Below are positions 9,760 through 20,483 of a stretch of 64,000 nucleotides of DNA, piece after piece (the first letter of the stretch is position 1; every line of letters starts with the position of its first letter). This stretch comes from Fagopyrum homotropicum. Taxonomy: Eukaryota; Streptophyta; Magnoliopsida; Caryophyllales; Polygonaceae. The translations under genes were made by a program, and so were the position numbers. The notes under the pieces are model-generated. The model was not told the origin of the DNA. It worked only from the letters and a program-made list of their open reading frames with translations, and searched no databases. The stretch is from NCBI GenBank assembly GCA_033239125.1, contig BSWB01000002.1, positions 110,522,443 to 110,586,442 on the forward strand, in the 5' to 3' direction.

Positions 9760-9880
9760 ACCACGCCCTAAATTACGGCCGTGGACTTGGCAATTGGATC
9801 GTGGAAGTGAGTTTGAAGCACAACAGAAAGTTACACGGCCTAAGCCACGGCCGTGGAAATTTGTACATGACCATGATTTC
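9760..9880 (+). repeat. CCACGGCCGTGG motif cluster, 5' LTR U3
   Basis: Order: half CCACGCCC, near-full TTACGGCCGTGG, half CGTGGAAG, half ACACGGCC, full CCACGGCCGTGG (9845-9856), half ACCATGATTTCC. The 3' LTR repeats it at 33760-33885. It lies about 300-415 bases from the LTR start, as does the analogous cluster in Athila A. Confidence 0.8.
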
Positions 9881-10416
9881 CATGATTTTGTGACGTGTCA
9901 TATTTGCCACGTCAGCAACGTCATTGGGCTTTCTCATAACCCTATTTTGCCCTATAAGAAGGCTTGAGAAAGGAGTTTCGAGGACCTTCGCTTAGAACTT
10001 TGGAGACGGCTGCTTAGGGTTCATTTTGACCTCGAGGATTGGAGATTTCGGAAGATTGGAGAGTTGTGAAAGACGTGATTTTGGAAATTTTCTTAGGGTT
10101 TTCACTTTTGGAGAAGGATTGACACTCCGTTCTTCGTTGTTTCTCTAGATCGCTGTGAGGGTTTCTATTCCTACTTTTCTGCATTCATCAAACATGCATT
10201 GTTGTGGATTCGAGTTTGTTATTGAATAATTTTGAGTTTTCTGAGTTATATACCTTTTCTCTTTTAATCTTTATTTTTGATATCATAAATATGATTATTG
10301 GCTAAAACCCTTTAGTAATTCTAAGGTGAAGGGTTGATAGTTGTGGCTTAGATGATGATTGATCGATCGTAACTTGATTGGACCCTGAGAGTGTGAGAAA
10401 CCTCGTCGACACCCTA

Positions 10417-10476
10417 AACCACAGTCTGTTCTTGTGTTCCACGGCCGTGGAATCTCAAGATCTAGCCGTGATTTTC
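10417..10476 (+). repeat. CCACGGCCGTGG module, LTR downstream half
   Basis: A half-site (AACCACAG), the full palindrome (10439-10450) and a half-site (GCCGTGATTTT), about 60 bp in all. The copy in the 3' LTR (34415-34475) has one base changed in the palindrome. Confidence 0.75.
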
Positions 10477-10806
10477 TTTGTTTTATGACCTTTGCTTTTT
10501 CTTTAATCCAAAGTTAAAGATTTGCTTTAACCTAGCCTTGGCTTGCCTTTCCTAGTTAGTAGTGAGACTCAACATCCTATATTTCGGTTTTGAGTGTCAC
10601 AACCTTAACCGTTTTAGTTTATCTTTGATTCCTTGGGTTTGGGTATGGGTATTTGATATTAATTCTTACCCTTAGATCCTTTCTATACTGCAGCCTCAAC
10701 AACCTTTACAGAGAGATTCTTTGGGTTAGACATATAGGATTTTGGAACTTCACCGTACATAACCTTACCTTAGTCATACCTTTGCAAATCTCAACTCTGT
10801 CCTTAT

Positions 10807-10811
10807 ATCTG
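10807..10811. repeat. Target-site duplication ATATC of solo LTR (left copy)
   Basis: ATATC flanks the solo LTR here and at 12626-12630. The empty site is seen in the other LTR of the same element (about 34806-34820), which reads continuously through this point. Confidence 0.92.
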
Positions 10812-12625
10812 TTACGCTCAGAATGTTTGTGATATGTGCACGCAATAAGCTTTAAATTTATACTCGTTATATTTCTCCTAACTCCTAGCGAACCCGCAGT
10901 GTACGGGACGTTTGTAGTAGGGATAGTATTCCGAGGTCGAACACAAAGACTAAGGTGAGATTGATTCGATTAGTGATTAAGTTTAGTGAAGATCTAGGTT
11001 TAGAAAGGAGAAAGAAATAAAGAAATGAAAATCTAAATGTTTTTGGTGGTTTTTGGGTGATCAATCAAGGATCACAAATCATGCGAATCAACAATCAACT
11101 AATCTAACAAATCAACACAAGCAAACAAGCTAAACACAAGATATAAAATCAAAGAGAGGGAAGCGGATTCTAGGGGTTGGAAATTCCGGTTATGGCATAG
11201 GACTCAAGCTATCTATTCATTCCTTGGATTAACTACAATATGTTGGGAGTAAGTGTTTCTAGATTGGGATCAATCACCTGGTATGTCTCATGGTCCACTA
11301 GTCCGTTCCTAAGATCTCATCACCGGGTAAGTCTCAAAGAGTCTAAGGAATGGAATTCTACACAAACCGGATTTGTCACCTAGGGATCTAACCTTTCTTC
11401 ACCGGGTAAGTCTCGGAAGGGCTAGTCCTAAACAACTATCATATCACACTTAGTCCAATGGCGGCTTATGAGGCTCACCACTACCTAGAGTTATCATCTT
11501 TGGAATCTAGGAGTAGAATCACCGGGTAGGTCTCTTCTAACACTTAGGTGCTAACACTAGGTCACCCTAGGATAGATTTAACTCAACAAACAATAGGATT
11601 TCAACATTTTAACAACCTAGAACTTAGATCCAGCGAACCAGGGAAACCACGGGCTGTTCTACCAAGTCCACGGCCGTGGTTTAGCAAGGACAAACCGTGG
11701 ACTCTAACAGAGGCTACGTTCAAGTAAGTAACTCATCCAAGGGCAAATCTAAGTCCATCCTATCATAGTCCTAGCCAAAACCATCCTTTCCTTACCCTAG
11801 AATCGCATCTACTTAGCCTACAACACTCATCATAACATTCGAAATCATCAAACATAAAATCATGGCTTCCATTTGCAAGACAATGAAGAGAAAGAGATGA
11901 ACAAGTGAAGCAAACAAACCAAGCTAAAATTAAGATTAGAATGACTCACAACCCTTCCAAAAGAAAGTTTAATCGATTCTTACAACCCAAGAAAACGATT
12001 CCGAAATTCTTCACTACAAAACCTATCAAGTGCTAACAATGGTGTGTTCTTCTTCTTCAATGGAGCTCTTCTCCTCCTTCAATGGTGTCTCCCTCCTTAG
12101 AGAATCTCCTTGTTGAGAGAGTATTTTTGATTCCCAATTTGATTGGATGATAGGGGATGCCTTCTCTCAGCCTTGCAGGACCACTTTTATACTACCACCA
12201 TGCTAGAGAGGGCCAAGAGATCGTGGCACAGCTGTCACAATCGCCTGGCAAAAACCACGGTTGGTTCCACGGCCGTGGTCTTGCCAGTGGCCGTGGTTTG
12301 GGTGCCTCAGCTTGCTTTGGGTCATTGAGCTTTGATTTGGTGCATGGCTTGTGTTGGCAAGGTTCCATGAGTCCTCTTTAGCCTTTAGCTTGCATCCTAA
12401 TGAGTCCGAGGGTGTGTCATCTTGATGAACGATCCTCAAACATGTCGATTTAGCTCCTAAATCTCCCAAAATACCTATAAAGCAAACAAAAGTCCGCGTA
12501 GACATCTATCTCGACAAAATAGGTGAATTAAGTGCAAACGTCGTGAACTAATGCTAAACCATGCGTGAATGAGTCAAAAATCTATCTAAATGAGTGTCTA
12601 ATCCTAAGTCAAAATCGTGTTATCA
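10812..12625 (-). repeat. Solo LTR of Athila subfamily C
   Basis: 1814 bp with TG...CA ends (plus-strand TGTTACGCTC...GTGTTATCA), flanked by ATATC duplications and with no internal region. It is therefore a solo LTR left by LTR-LTR recombination. It is homologous to the 3' LTR at 53833-55668. It carries the CCACGGCCGTGG motif (11645-11700 and 12244-12302) and four CACCGGGTAAGTCTC-like repeats (about 11276, 11320, 11400, 11520). Confidence 0.93.
12244..12302 (-). repeat. CCACGGCCGTGG module in Athila C LTR U3
   Basis: Half AACCACGG, full palindrome, half GGCCGTGGTTT within 60 bp. The same half-full-half layout is at 55292-55345 in the other C LTR, where the palindrome is mutated. Confidence 0.75.
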
Positions 12626-12888
12626 ATATCTATAGAATATCTTGAATCAATTGCCACAATTATAGACCTGGATCTTTAGGGTTGCCGTTTTCCCCAATAT
12701 TTGCAAAGCTTTTATACTTTTACTCGCTCGATTATTCGAAATTGAATTTGACTCACCAAATCCCTGAGTTCGATACTCTGGAATACTTGCTTAACTACGC
12801 CGATCTGTACACTGCGGGTTCGCTTGCTTTTGTTTCAGTTTTATGATTAAAACTTATTTGCACGCACGCTTTGAGGCGAACAAGTTTT

Positions 12889-12906
12889 TGGCGCCGTTGC
12901 CGGTGA
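12889..12906 (+). other. Primer binding site of Athila B, tRNA-Asp type
   Basis: TGGCGCCGTTGCCGGTGA, one mismatch to the complement of the tRNA-Asp 3' end, six bases after the LTR. Confidence 0.88.
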
Positions 12907-13008
12907 TTTGATCTAAGCCAATTCCGGTTTTCGGTTGTCGAGCTTGGGAGCTTTGCTCTTGTTATTTGATATCTCTTTTTGAGTTATTTTTGCAGATTCT
13001 TTAGGTAT

Positions 13009-14504
13009 ATGCGAAAGACTAGATCTACCAAAGATCTAGTTCCTTTTGATCTAGAACTTGAGAAAACTTGGAGAAGAAAATTGAAAGAGAAAAAGATGGC
13101 TGAAAACAACGCGAGAAACACCCTAGCGGAGTTGGATGAAGTTCAACCTCAACTTAAGTTGAGTGACAAAGCTCGTATGGAAGAATTGGAGTATCAACAA
13201 TTCCAAATGGATGAGCTCAAGTCTGTGATGATGGACATGAAGTTGGAAATGAATGATATAAGAAGAAGATGGTCAAGAAACCAACTAAGTCCACTAGAGC
13301 TGAATCATCCGACGATGAGGATGATGATATGCCGCCACTTGAGGATATTGATCCGGTGATCGATCCTATTCGTAACAACCCAAGACCACCGGTTGTTCCT
13401 CGCATTCCCGCTGGAGATGTGAGAGTTGCTCATGAAGGGGATGAACCACGGACTCTTGGGAAAAGAATGAATCCAATTCAGCAACCACGCCGTCTAGGTG
13501 TGAATTTCGGAGCTGAGGATATCCAGGAATTCAGTTTTAGCCCGCAAGTTATCACCATGGTTCCCCAAAGTCAATTTGGTGGAACTAGTGCTGAATCTCC
13601 ACACAAACATTTGCAGAATTTTGAGATTCTCATGGTGACGTTGAAGCCGAAGAGGGCTACCAACAACAATTATAAGATCAAACCGTTCTTCTTCTCTTTG
13701 AAGGACAAGGCTTTGGCTTGGTATCAAGCTCTTCCAGCTGGAAGGCTTAACACATGGGAGGATCTATCTTCGGAGTTCATCACCAAGTTCTTTCCGCCAT
13801 CCAAGACGGCGGAGTTGAGAGGTAAGATTAATGCATTTTCTATGAAAGCTAACGAAAGTTTGTTTCAATCATGGGAAAGATTTCAGGATCTCTTATTGGA
13901 TTGCCCACACTATGGCATTTCAAAGCTGGAATTATTGGAGATCTACTACAAGGGGTTGGATGTGGAAACACAATTCAATCTCCAATCTCTCTCTTGTGGT
14001 ACATTCATGGACATGAGAGAAGATGACGCTTGAGACTTCATTGAGAAGCAAGCCCAAGTGATTGAGAAGTATTCCCACCGGAAGATGGATCCTAATAGCC
14101 GGAATCAAGGAGATCTTGGAGCTAAGCTAACACAAGCTGCACAAACTCAAATATTCTCCCTCAACACCGAAATCAAGGAGTTGAAGGAAATCATTAGAGT
14201 TGGCCTTCAAAAGCCAAAGGTGCAAGATGTTGACTACTTAGGAAACAACGACAACAACCACCAAGGGAATAGGAACAACAACCGGAACAACAATTGGAAT
14301 AACAATTGGAATAACAACAACCGAAATTCCAACAACAATTGGCGGTCCAACCAACAACAAAATTCCGGTAATTCCTATCCAAATTCTGGAAATTCACTAA
14401 CACCTCCATCTTCTTCTACTCCTTTGAAAAGGCAGGGGAAAACATCAAATCTTCAAACAATAAGGAGAAGGAGAAGCCCGATCCTATGTTGGAGACGATC
14501 TTAG
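13009..14504 (+). pseudogene. Athila B gag (broken)
   Basis: Starts at ATG 13009 (MRKTRSTKDLVPF), about 100 bp after the primer site, the same layout as subfamily A. A coiled-coil-like segment with EELEYQQFQMDELK comes first. A shift near 13265 joins it to SDDEDDDMPPLEDIDP, LGKRMNPIQQPRR and the core ALAWYQALPAGRLNTWEDL, FITKFFPPSKTAELRGKINAF, SWERFQDLLLDCPHYGI. A stop at 14031-14033 is followed, after a shift, by DFIEKQAQVIEKYS and an Asn-rich tract (about 14250-14400, repeated AACAAC/AATTGG). No zinc knuckle. It forms the particle shell in active relatives. Confidence 0.87.
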
Positions 14505-14650
14505 GAAAGCTCCAAGGGTTGGAGAGTTACATAACTTCAGTTGATAAAGCTCACAAAGCTTTAGACAACCAAGTATTCAGCAAGGCCGAAGAAGTTCCTA
14601 GAGATCAAGGGAAGCTTCCCGGAAAGACAGAGGACAACCCAAAGGGATGA

Positions 14651-15243
14651 GTGATGACTATTACAACTAGGAGCGGTGTGACAACTGCCGACCCCCAGCC
14701 TAAGTTTGTAGAAGTTCCAGCCGAAAAGGAGAAAGAAAAGGGGAAGGAGAAGGAAGATGTCTATGTTCCTCCTCCAGCTTATAAACCTCCTTTACGATTC
14801 CTGCAATCTAGAGCAAGAGCGCGTCTAGACAAACAATTCGGTAAGTTCATTGAACTAATGAGCAAACTACACATTAATATACCTTTCATTGATGCTATGG
14901 TAGGTATGCCCGCTTACGGGAAGTTCTTGAAAGAGCTCCTCTCTAACAAGCGGAAACTAGAAATCTTTGGAGAAGTCAAGATGAGTTCGGAATCTTCGGA
15001 ACTCATCAAAACAATGACGGAAAAGATGCCCCCAAAGTTGAGAGATCCGGGGTCATTTTGCATTCCAACTGGAGTGGGAGAAGTCACATATGACGCTCTA
15101 TGTGAATTAGGACCAAGCGTTAGCATCATCCCGCTTGCTTTGTGTAGGAAGGTCAGTTTAGGTGAACCTAAACCGGTGAAGATGACGTTGTACATGGCGG
15201 ATCGATCCGTAACTCATGCCATCGGTATCATTGAAGACGTCTA
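14651..15243 (+). pseudogene. Athila B protease, active site altered
   Basis: Begins MTITTRSGVTT, then VYVPPPAYKPPL and HINIPFIDAMVGMPAYGKFLKEL, as in subfamily A. The active-site motif reads CELGPSVSIIPLALC: the catalytic Asp of the DLGA box is Glu and the following Ala is Pro. The same motif in copy A (CDLGANVSIIP) keeps the Asp. The frame ends at 15243, and the second half with VPIILGRPFLAT resumes in the next block. The enzyme is almost certainly dead. Confidence 0.85.
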
Positions 15244-15662
15244 GTCAAGCTCGGTAAGTTTTATATTCTAATAGATTTTGTTGTGCTTGACATTCCTGTA
15301 GATTGTCCGGTTCCGATCATACTCGGAAGACCGTTTCTTGCAACATCCGGTTGTATGGTGGATTGCAAGAAAGCTAGACTAGCCTTCGACATAGGAGAAG
15401 AGAAGGTTGAGTTCGTTCTCTCAACTTTGGTTAAAGAGCCAACTCTTGGAGAGGATATGTTCAATATCTATGACGAGGAAGCGTCTAGAGAGGAAGTGAG
15501 CTTGATTCTATTCAAGGATCCATTTCAAATGGTCATAACCATGAGCATCATGGATAAGGGAGAGGAAGAGGATTGCAATGATGAGATTGAAGTCTTGGAA
15601 GAGCTAAAGGAAGTGCAAGAGGAAGAGTTTGAAAAACTTTACAATGGCTCAGAAAACGTGAG

Positions 15663-15838
15663 GAACCACGGTCAGTCGTGCTATTCCACGGCCGTGGTTT
15701 CACCCAAACTGCCCATAAACTGCTATTTTGAGAGAAACAGTAAGTTACACGGTCTAAACCACGACCGTGGAAGTAACAGTGGTGCCGTAATTGAGTTCCA
15801 CGCCCAAAACCACGGCCGTGGAAGTAACAGTGGTGCCG
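15663..15838 (+). repeat. CCACGGCCGTGG cluster in protease-RT linker
   Basis: Three modules within 180 bp. Full palindromes lie near 15686 and 15811, a one-mismatch copy (CCACGACCGTGG) near 15759, and half-sites between. Two modules also share AAGTAACAGTGGTGCCGTAATT. The cluster is translated as part of pol, so it sits in a permissive linker. Confidence 0.85.
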
Positions 15839-17294
15839 TAATTTTGGGAATTTCTGAGAACAATTCCGTTCTTTCCACAAATGCTCTTGAGTCTTCTTCA
15901 ATCACTCCTACATCCTTAGAGACTTCTAAGGAAGCGTCGGACACACCTCAAGACTCATCAAAGGCATCAATAGCAATGAAATTGACGCCATTTCCCACAC
16001 ATCTTCGGTATGCATTTCTTGGAACTAATTCTACTTTTCCCGTAATTGTTAGTTCCGATTTAAGTGAAGATGAACATGAGAAACTAATGGCTGTTCTAAG
16101 GAAACATAAGAAAGCCTTAGGTTACACCATAGAGGATTTTGTAGGAATTAAACCATCATTATGCATGCACAAGATTCTAATGGAGGAATATTTTAAGCCT
16201 TCGCGACAACCTCAAAGATGGTTAAATCCGATCATGAAAGAGGTTGTTAAGAAGGAAATTCTTAAGTTACTTGACACAGGTATCATCTATCCTATCTCCG
16301 ATAGCATGTTGTTGAGTCCCGTTCAAGTTGTCGCGAAGAAAGGAGGAATGACGGTTATCACCAACAAGAACAATGAGCTCATTCCTATAAGAACCGTGAC
16401 GGTATGGAGATGTGCATTGACTACCGGAAGCTAAACAATGCAACTAGGAAGGATCACTTCCCGCTACCATTCACATACCAAATGCTTGAGAGGTTAGCAC
16501 AACACTTTTATTTATGTTATCTTGACGGTCATAGTGGTTTCTTCCAGATTCCGATCCACCCGGACGATCAAGAGAAGACCACATTCACGTCCTTGTGGGG
16601 TACGTTTGCATATAGAAGGATGCCATTTGGGCTTTGCAACGCCCCATCCACCTTTCAAAGGTGCATGATGGCCATCTTCTCTGAGTATATTGAGGAAATC
16701 ATGGAGCTTTTTATGAACGATTTTTCTGTTTATGGTTCCTCATTCGATAATTGTCTTTCTAACCTTTCTCTTGTGTTGCAAAGGTGTGAAGACACTAACC
16801 TAGTTCTTAATTGGGAGAAGTGTCAATTCATGGTTAAGGAAGGCATTGTACTAGGACACTTGATCTCTAGTAGAGGGATCGAAGTTGATAAGGTGAAGAT
16901 AGAGACTATAGAGAAACTTCCTCCTCCATCTTCGGTGAAGGGGATAAGAAGTTTCCTAGGACATGCTGGATTTTATAGAATTTTTATCAAAGACTTTTCT
17001 AAGATTTCAAAACCGCTAACTAATCTATTGATGAAGGATGCAATTTTTGTTTTTTCGCAGGATTGTTTAGATGCTTTCTATAAGATCCGGGAAGCTCTCA
17101 TCTCAGCCTCGATTATCTAACCTCCAGACTGGAATCTCCCGTTCGAGGTTATGTGTGACACAAGTGACGTAGCTGTTGGAGCGGTGATTGGGCAAACGAA
17201 GGAAGGCCGAACCCATGCTATCTATTTTGCTAGCAAGACGCTAGATGAAGCGCAGCTGAACTACGCCACAACGGAGAAAGAATTTTTAGTTATT

Positions 17295-17299
17295 GTATA
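17295..17299. repeat. Target-site duplication GTATA of Tekay 1 (left copy)
   Basis: GTATA precedes the 5' LTR and recurs at 28153-28157 after the 3' LTR, splitting RNase H codons of Athila B. Confidence 0.93.
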
Positions 17300-20215
17300 T
17301 GTAATATCCGGAATTTTTATTCCGTCTATTTCGGTTATAAACCCGATCTCGATCAGTTGATTCATATCCGTCTACTTAGTTAGACATATTATTATAGAAT
17401 TTATCATTTTATGTAGATTTCCTTCACATAAAATGATAGAATCTTTTAAATAGTTATCATTTTATGTAGCTTACTTCCGCATAAAATGATAGAATTCTTA
17501 TAACCGATCCTAAACTATAACAAACTCTGCATCCGTCTAGTCCGTATATTCATGTGTCGGGATCTTGTCCAGCCCAGAAACTCGCCAGTTTAAGGAGCAT
17601 GTCCGCAGCCCAGTTTCAGCCCATCTGTTACTCTATATTTCAGCTCCAACGGATCCAGCTCCTGCAGCCCAACAGCCGCCTACTTGCCTTGTCCAGCGCC
17701 AGTCTCAGCCCAGCTTCTGCAGCCCAGCCGCCCACTGCTTTGCCTTGTCCGCAGCACCAGCTTCAGCCCAACAGCAGCAGCTTGCCAGCGCCAGCCAGCG
17801 CCTGCTCCAGCCCAGGAAGGAGCGGCTCCTTACCTTCTGCAGCCCAACGAAAATTTAAGCCTAGTTGGAAGGATAATCTGCAGCAATTAATTGCCCTTAA
17901 ACTCCCATGTAACAGCCGTTATTTTAGGAAGAAAAATTATCTTCTGTTCAGCATACAATCACACATTCATCCTGTCCAAATTCACGCCATTTTGAGATCT
18001 GTATCGAGTCCTTCCCCCACGCTCTTCGTCTGTCCAACGGATCCAGTTTCTGCAAGTTCCAGCCTGCAGAAGAAGTTTTATTTCCGAACCTCAGCCTAGA
18101 CGACAACAGGAACTTCGGTCTTCCAGTTCAAAAAAAATCGTTTACCTCAAACTCCAATCTGATCGGGTGAGTAACGTCCTCTTCTGTTACCTTAATTCTG
18201 TCTCGAATAAGCATCTTCTTGAATATCCGTATAAATCTGAGTTTAACAGAGCCGCTTGGAACTATTGTTACAGACCTAATAGGCAGCAGACTCTCCCCAC
18301 TCTTGGCTGTAATGTACCTCTCCATCCAGCGGGTAAGGCCAGCCGACGAGTTCCTCCTCCCTTCCCTACTGTTTTAGTGTACAAGCCCTTAACTGTACCC
18401 ATTTCAGTGTGCACAGCAAGGCTTAAGGAGCCGTCCCATAGCCTGCAGCGAAACCAGCCTCGAGCAGTAGCAGGACCTTTCCCTACTTCACCGCAACCCG
18501 GTAAGAGCCTATACTTGGTTTAAAATAGGTTTCTGATTAGTTTAATGGGAAGGTTAATGTATGATCTTATGTATGTATACCGATTCCTTAAGGCTAGATT
18601 GATGAGTTGCTGTAGTTCGGCCTTGAGCATGATTAAGTTAGTAATAGGTAGCTGCTGAATTGTATAAACAAAATGGTAGAAATAAAGGGCTGCTGTAAAT
18701 TTCAACCCTTTTCTTTCAGCTTTTAAGTTTGAAACTGCCTACCTTGTCGACCAATGTTTGAGCGTTTGGATAAAGATCCACCGTTGAATTTTGGATATGT
18801 TGTAGACGGTTATACGTAGTATATGGTATAAAAATTTGAGAGGAAATGAACGGTCGGATTAGAAATTATAAGCTTCCGAAATTGGGTAGTTGAGCAGTTT
18901 TTGTAAACTTAAGATTTTTGGTTAAGTACAGAATTTGTAGGTGAAATAGTCAACTTTGAGAATTTTTATAAAACTGTTGAATGAACAGTTTGGAGAAATT
19001 CTTTCTCCTAAAGTTAGATAGAACATCATAGATAATCTAGGGATGTAAGTCGGAATTTTTATAAGCGGTTACGAATTTTATATTTGAAATCGAAGTTAGA
19101 CCTTTACGATCTTTTGAAAAATATGAAAATAGGAAAGATACCGGTTTGTACCCAAACTAAACCTTAGGAGTTAGAATATGTTTATAGAATCTCAAATAGG
19201 AGTTTAGACATGAATGTTGGAAATTTTGGGAGTTTCGGAACCAAGGGTAAAATGGTCATTTTACCCTAAATTAGTACTGTAACTAGTTATGTCTTACTAC
19301 GTTCTTCTATCTTAGAAGTCTTAGACTTCTAATTACTTGGGAGTGTGCTAATGCACTTATCCCCTTTGACAGGCAACTGAGTTGCTACAGTTTACAAAGC
19401 GAGTTTGGTTTACAGAGAGTCGAGCTTTATACCAGGTAAGTCCTTTGGGCTTACTTAGCTGACTTCTAAATATGAGCATGAATGATGATAGTGGTGTGTG
19501 ATTGAAATATTTAGAGAGATAGGTTGTGATATATATTTACCGACCTATACTTGGCCTAAGAGTAACGGGCGGTGGCATTCTGCTCAGTTAGCTTGCGAGC
19601 GCTGGGGGTTTCTTTAGGGACTAGTCCATACTCGGTTTGTAGTGATGCTACCGGCGGAGGTTAGCTAGACCTACACCCAGTTGGATAAGGAACGGAGGCG
19701 AGAACTGTTAATAACTCTCGTGCCACAACTGTAAAATGAATAAGATGAATCACTTAAATAATAGATAATAAACGGTTGAGTGCCATCATGATGTTTGTTT
19801 ATTTTTGTTTCTGCTTGTGTTTGTGCTGTTGTCATTCTACTTATATTTGGATAGTTAGCTAACGGTTGATATGTTGTGTAGATTTGCCACAGGTTAGAGC
19901 AGATGCCGAGTGATCCGGACGGTAGTGGTCAGCCGGGGTGTCGTACTTTAGGACGTTTTACAGTTTCTCCATTTGTGGGTTTTTCAGTTGGACTTTGTTT
20001 CTTGTCGTTCTTTCCGTACTTTGTTATATTACGTTTTCCGGCTGTTAGTTGTTTTGGTCACATTCATACATTGTTAAGAATTATTTTATGATTTCTGGTT
20101 TTCCTTATCTGTGCCTTGTTGTAAGATCTTGTTAAGTTGTTGTCAAACTGAGGTCGGGACCCACTGTGCGGTCCTAACCAGTAACTTCCTGAGTTGTAAA
20201 ATTTGGGGTGTTACT
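17300..20215 (+). repeat. Tekay 1 5' LTR
   Basis: 2916 bp, starting TGTAATATCCGG. It is nearly identical to 25337-28152 except for 98 bases (about 19267-19364) missing from the 3' copy and scattered substitutions. Its last base is T where the 3' copy ends ...GTGTTACA. Short reading frames in both LTRs at the CAGCCCA array are repeat artefacts. Confidence 0.93.
17560..17850 (+). repeat. CAGCCCA motif array in LTR
   Basis: About a dozen CAGCCCA / GCAGCCCA words spread over 290 bp at irregular 10-50 bp spacing, some 260-550 bases into the LTR. The 3' LTR has the same array at 25597-25885. It is this family's counterpart of the motif clusters seen in the other retroelements. Confidence 0.7.
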
Positions 20216-20218
20216 TCA

Positions 20219-20230
20219 TGGTATCAAAGC
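20219..20230 (+). other. Primer binding site of Tekay 1, tRNA-iMet type
   Basis: TGGTATCAAAGC, one mismatch to the common plant iMet site TGGTATCAGAGC, starting three bases after the LTR. Confidence 0.85.
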
Positions 20231-20483
20231 TCTAGGTTGGCAACAATGGCACTTGAAATCTTCAAAAAGGGTCATATAAGTAAATAAAGATAACCCGAAA
20301 GGGGTCTGAGTTTTCCAAAGAAGATTTTGGTTTTAAAATGCATACGGAGTCGGGTTGGGATAGAAAGTACGGATGACCACCACTACCTCTGCGGATCTCG
20401 GTATTCTTAGTATTATTAGTATAGACTTTTACTGTTATGATAGATTAGTTAGATTATAACTGTAGTTGTTACCGTTCGTGTAG

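Larger units (their letters stand above)
9464..12882 (+). repeat. Athila B 5' LTR, interrupted
   Basis: Begins TGTTAGCATGAAATATG and ends GAGGCGAACA. It is closely similar to 33466-35063 in 9464-10811 and 12631-12882. Between these lies a solo LTR of another subfamily, plus one TSD copy. It contains the CCACGGCCGTGG clusters at 9760-9880 and 10417-10476. Confidence 0.93.
15283..17299 (+). pseudogene. Athila B protease C-part, linker and RT, cut by a Tekay insertion
   Basis: First ILGRPFLATSGC (protease flap side), then an acidic linker that includes the palindrome cluster, then the RT. KGGMTVITNKNNEL leads to a one-frame shift near 16405; reading resumes at CIDYRKLNNATRKDHFPLPF, FFQIPIHPDDQEK, MPFGLCNAPSTFQ. 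The catalytic box is FMNDFS: the first Asp of the usual DD pair is Asn. A stop lies at 17118-17120, followed by RNase H CDTSDVAVGAVIGQ. The gene stops at 17299, where the chromovirus is inserted in codons for ...VIVYAFEKF; it resumes at 28153. Confidence 0.9.

Noticed and set aside
12889..12906. tRNA gene fragments
   Set aside because: The tRNA-like words at 4677, 12889, 20219, 41192 and 52734 are primer binding sites next to LTR ends; no cloverleaf surrounds them.
17554..18099. Ser/Pro/Gln-rich frames in the Tekay 1 LTRs (also 25591-26135)
   Set aside because: They are the translation of the CAGCCCA word array, occur in two overlapping frames, and lie in LTR sequence with no family match.
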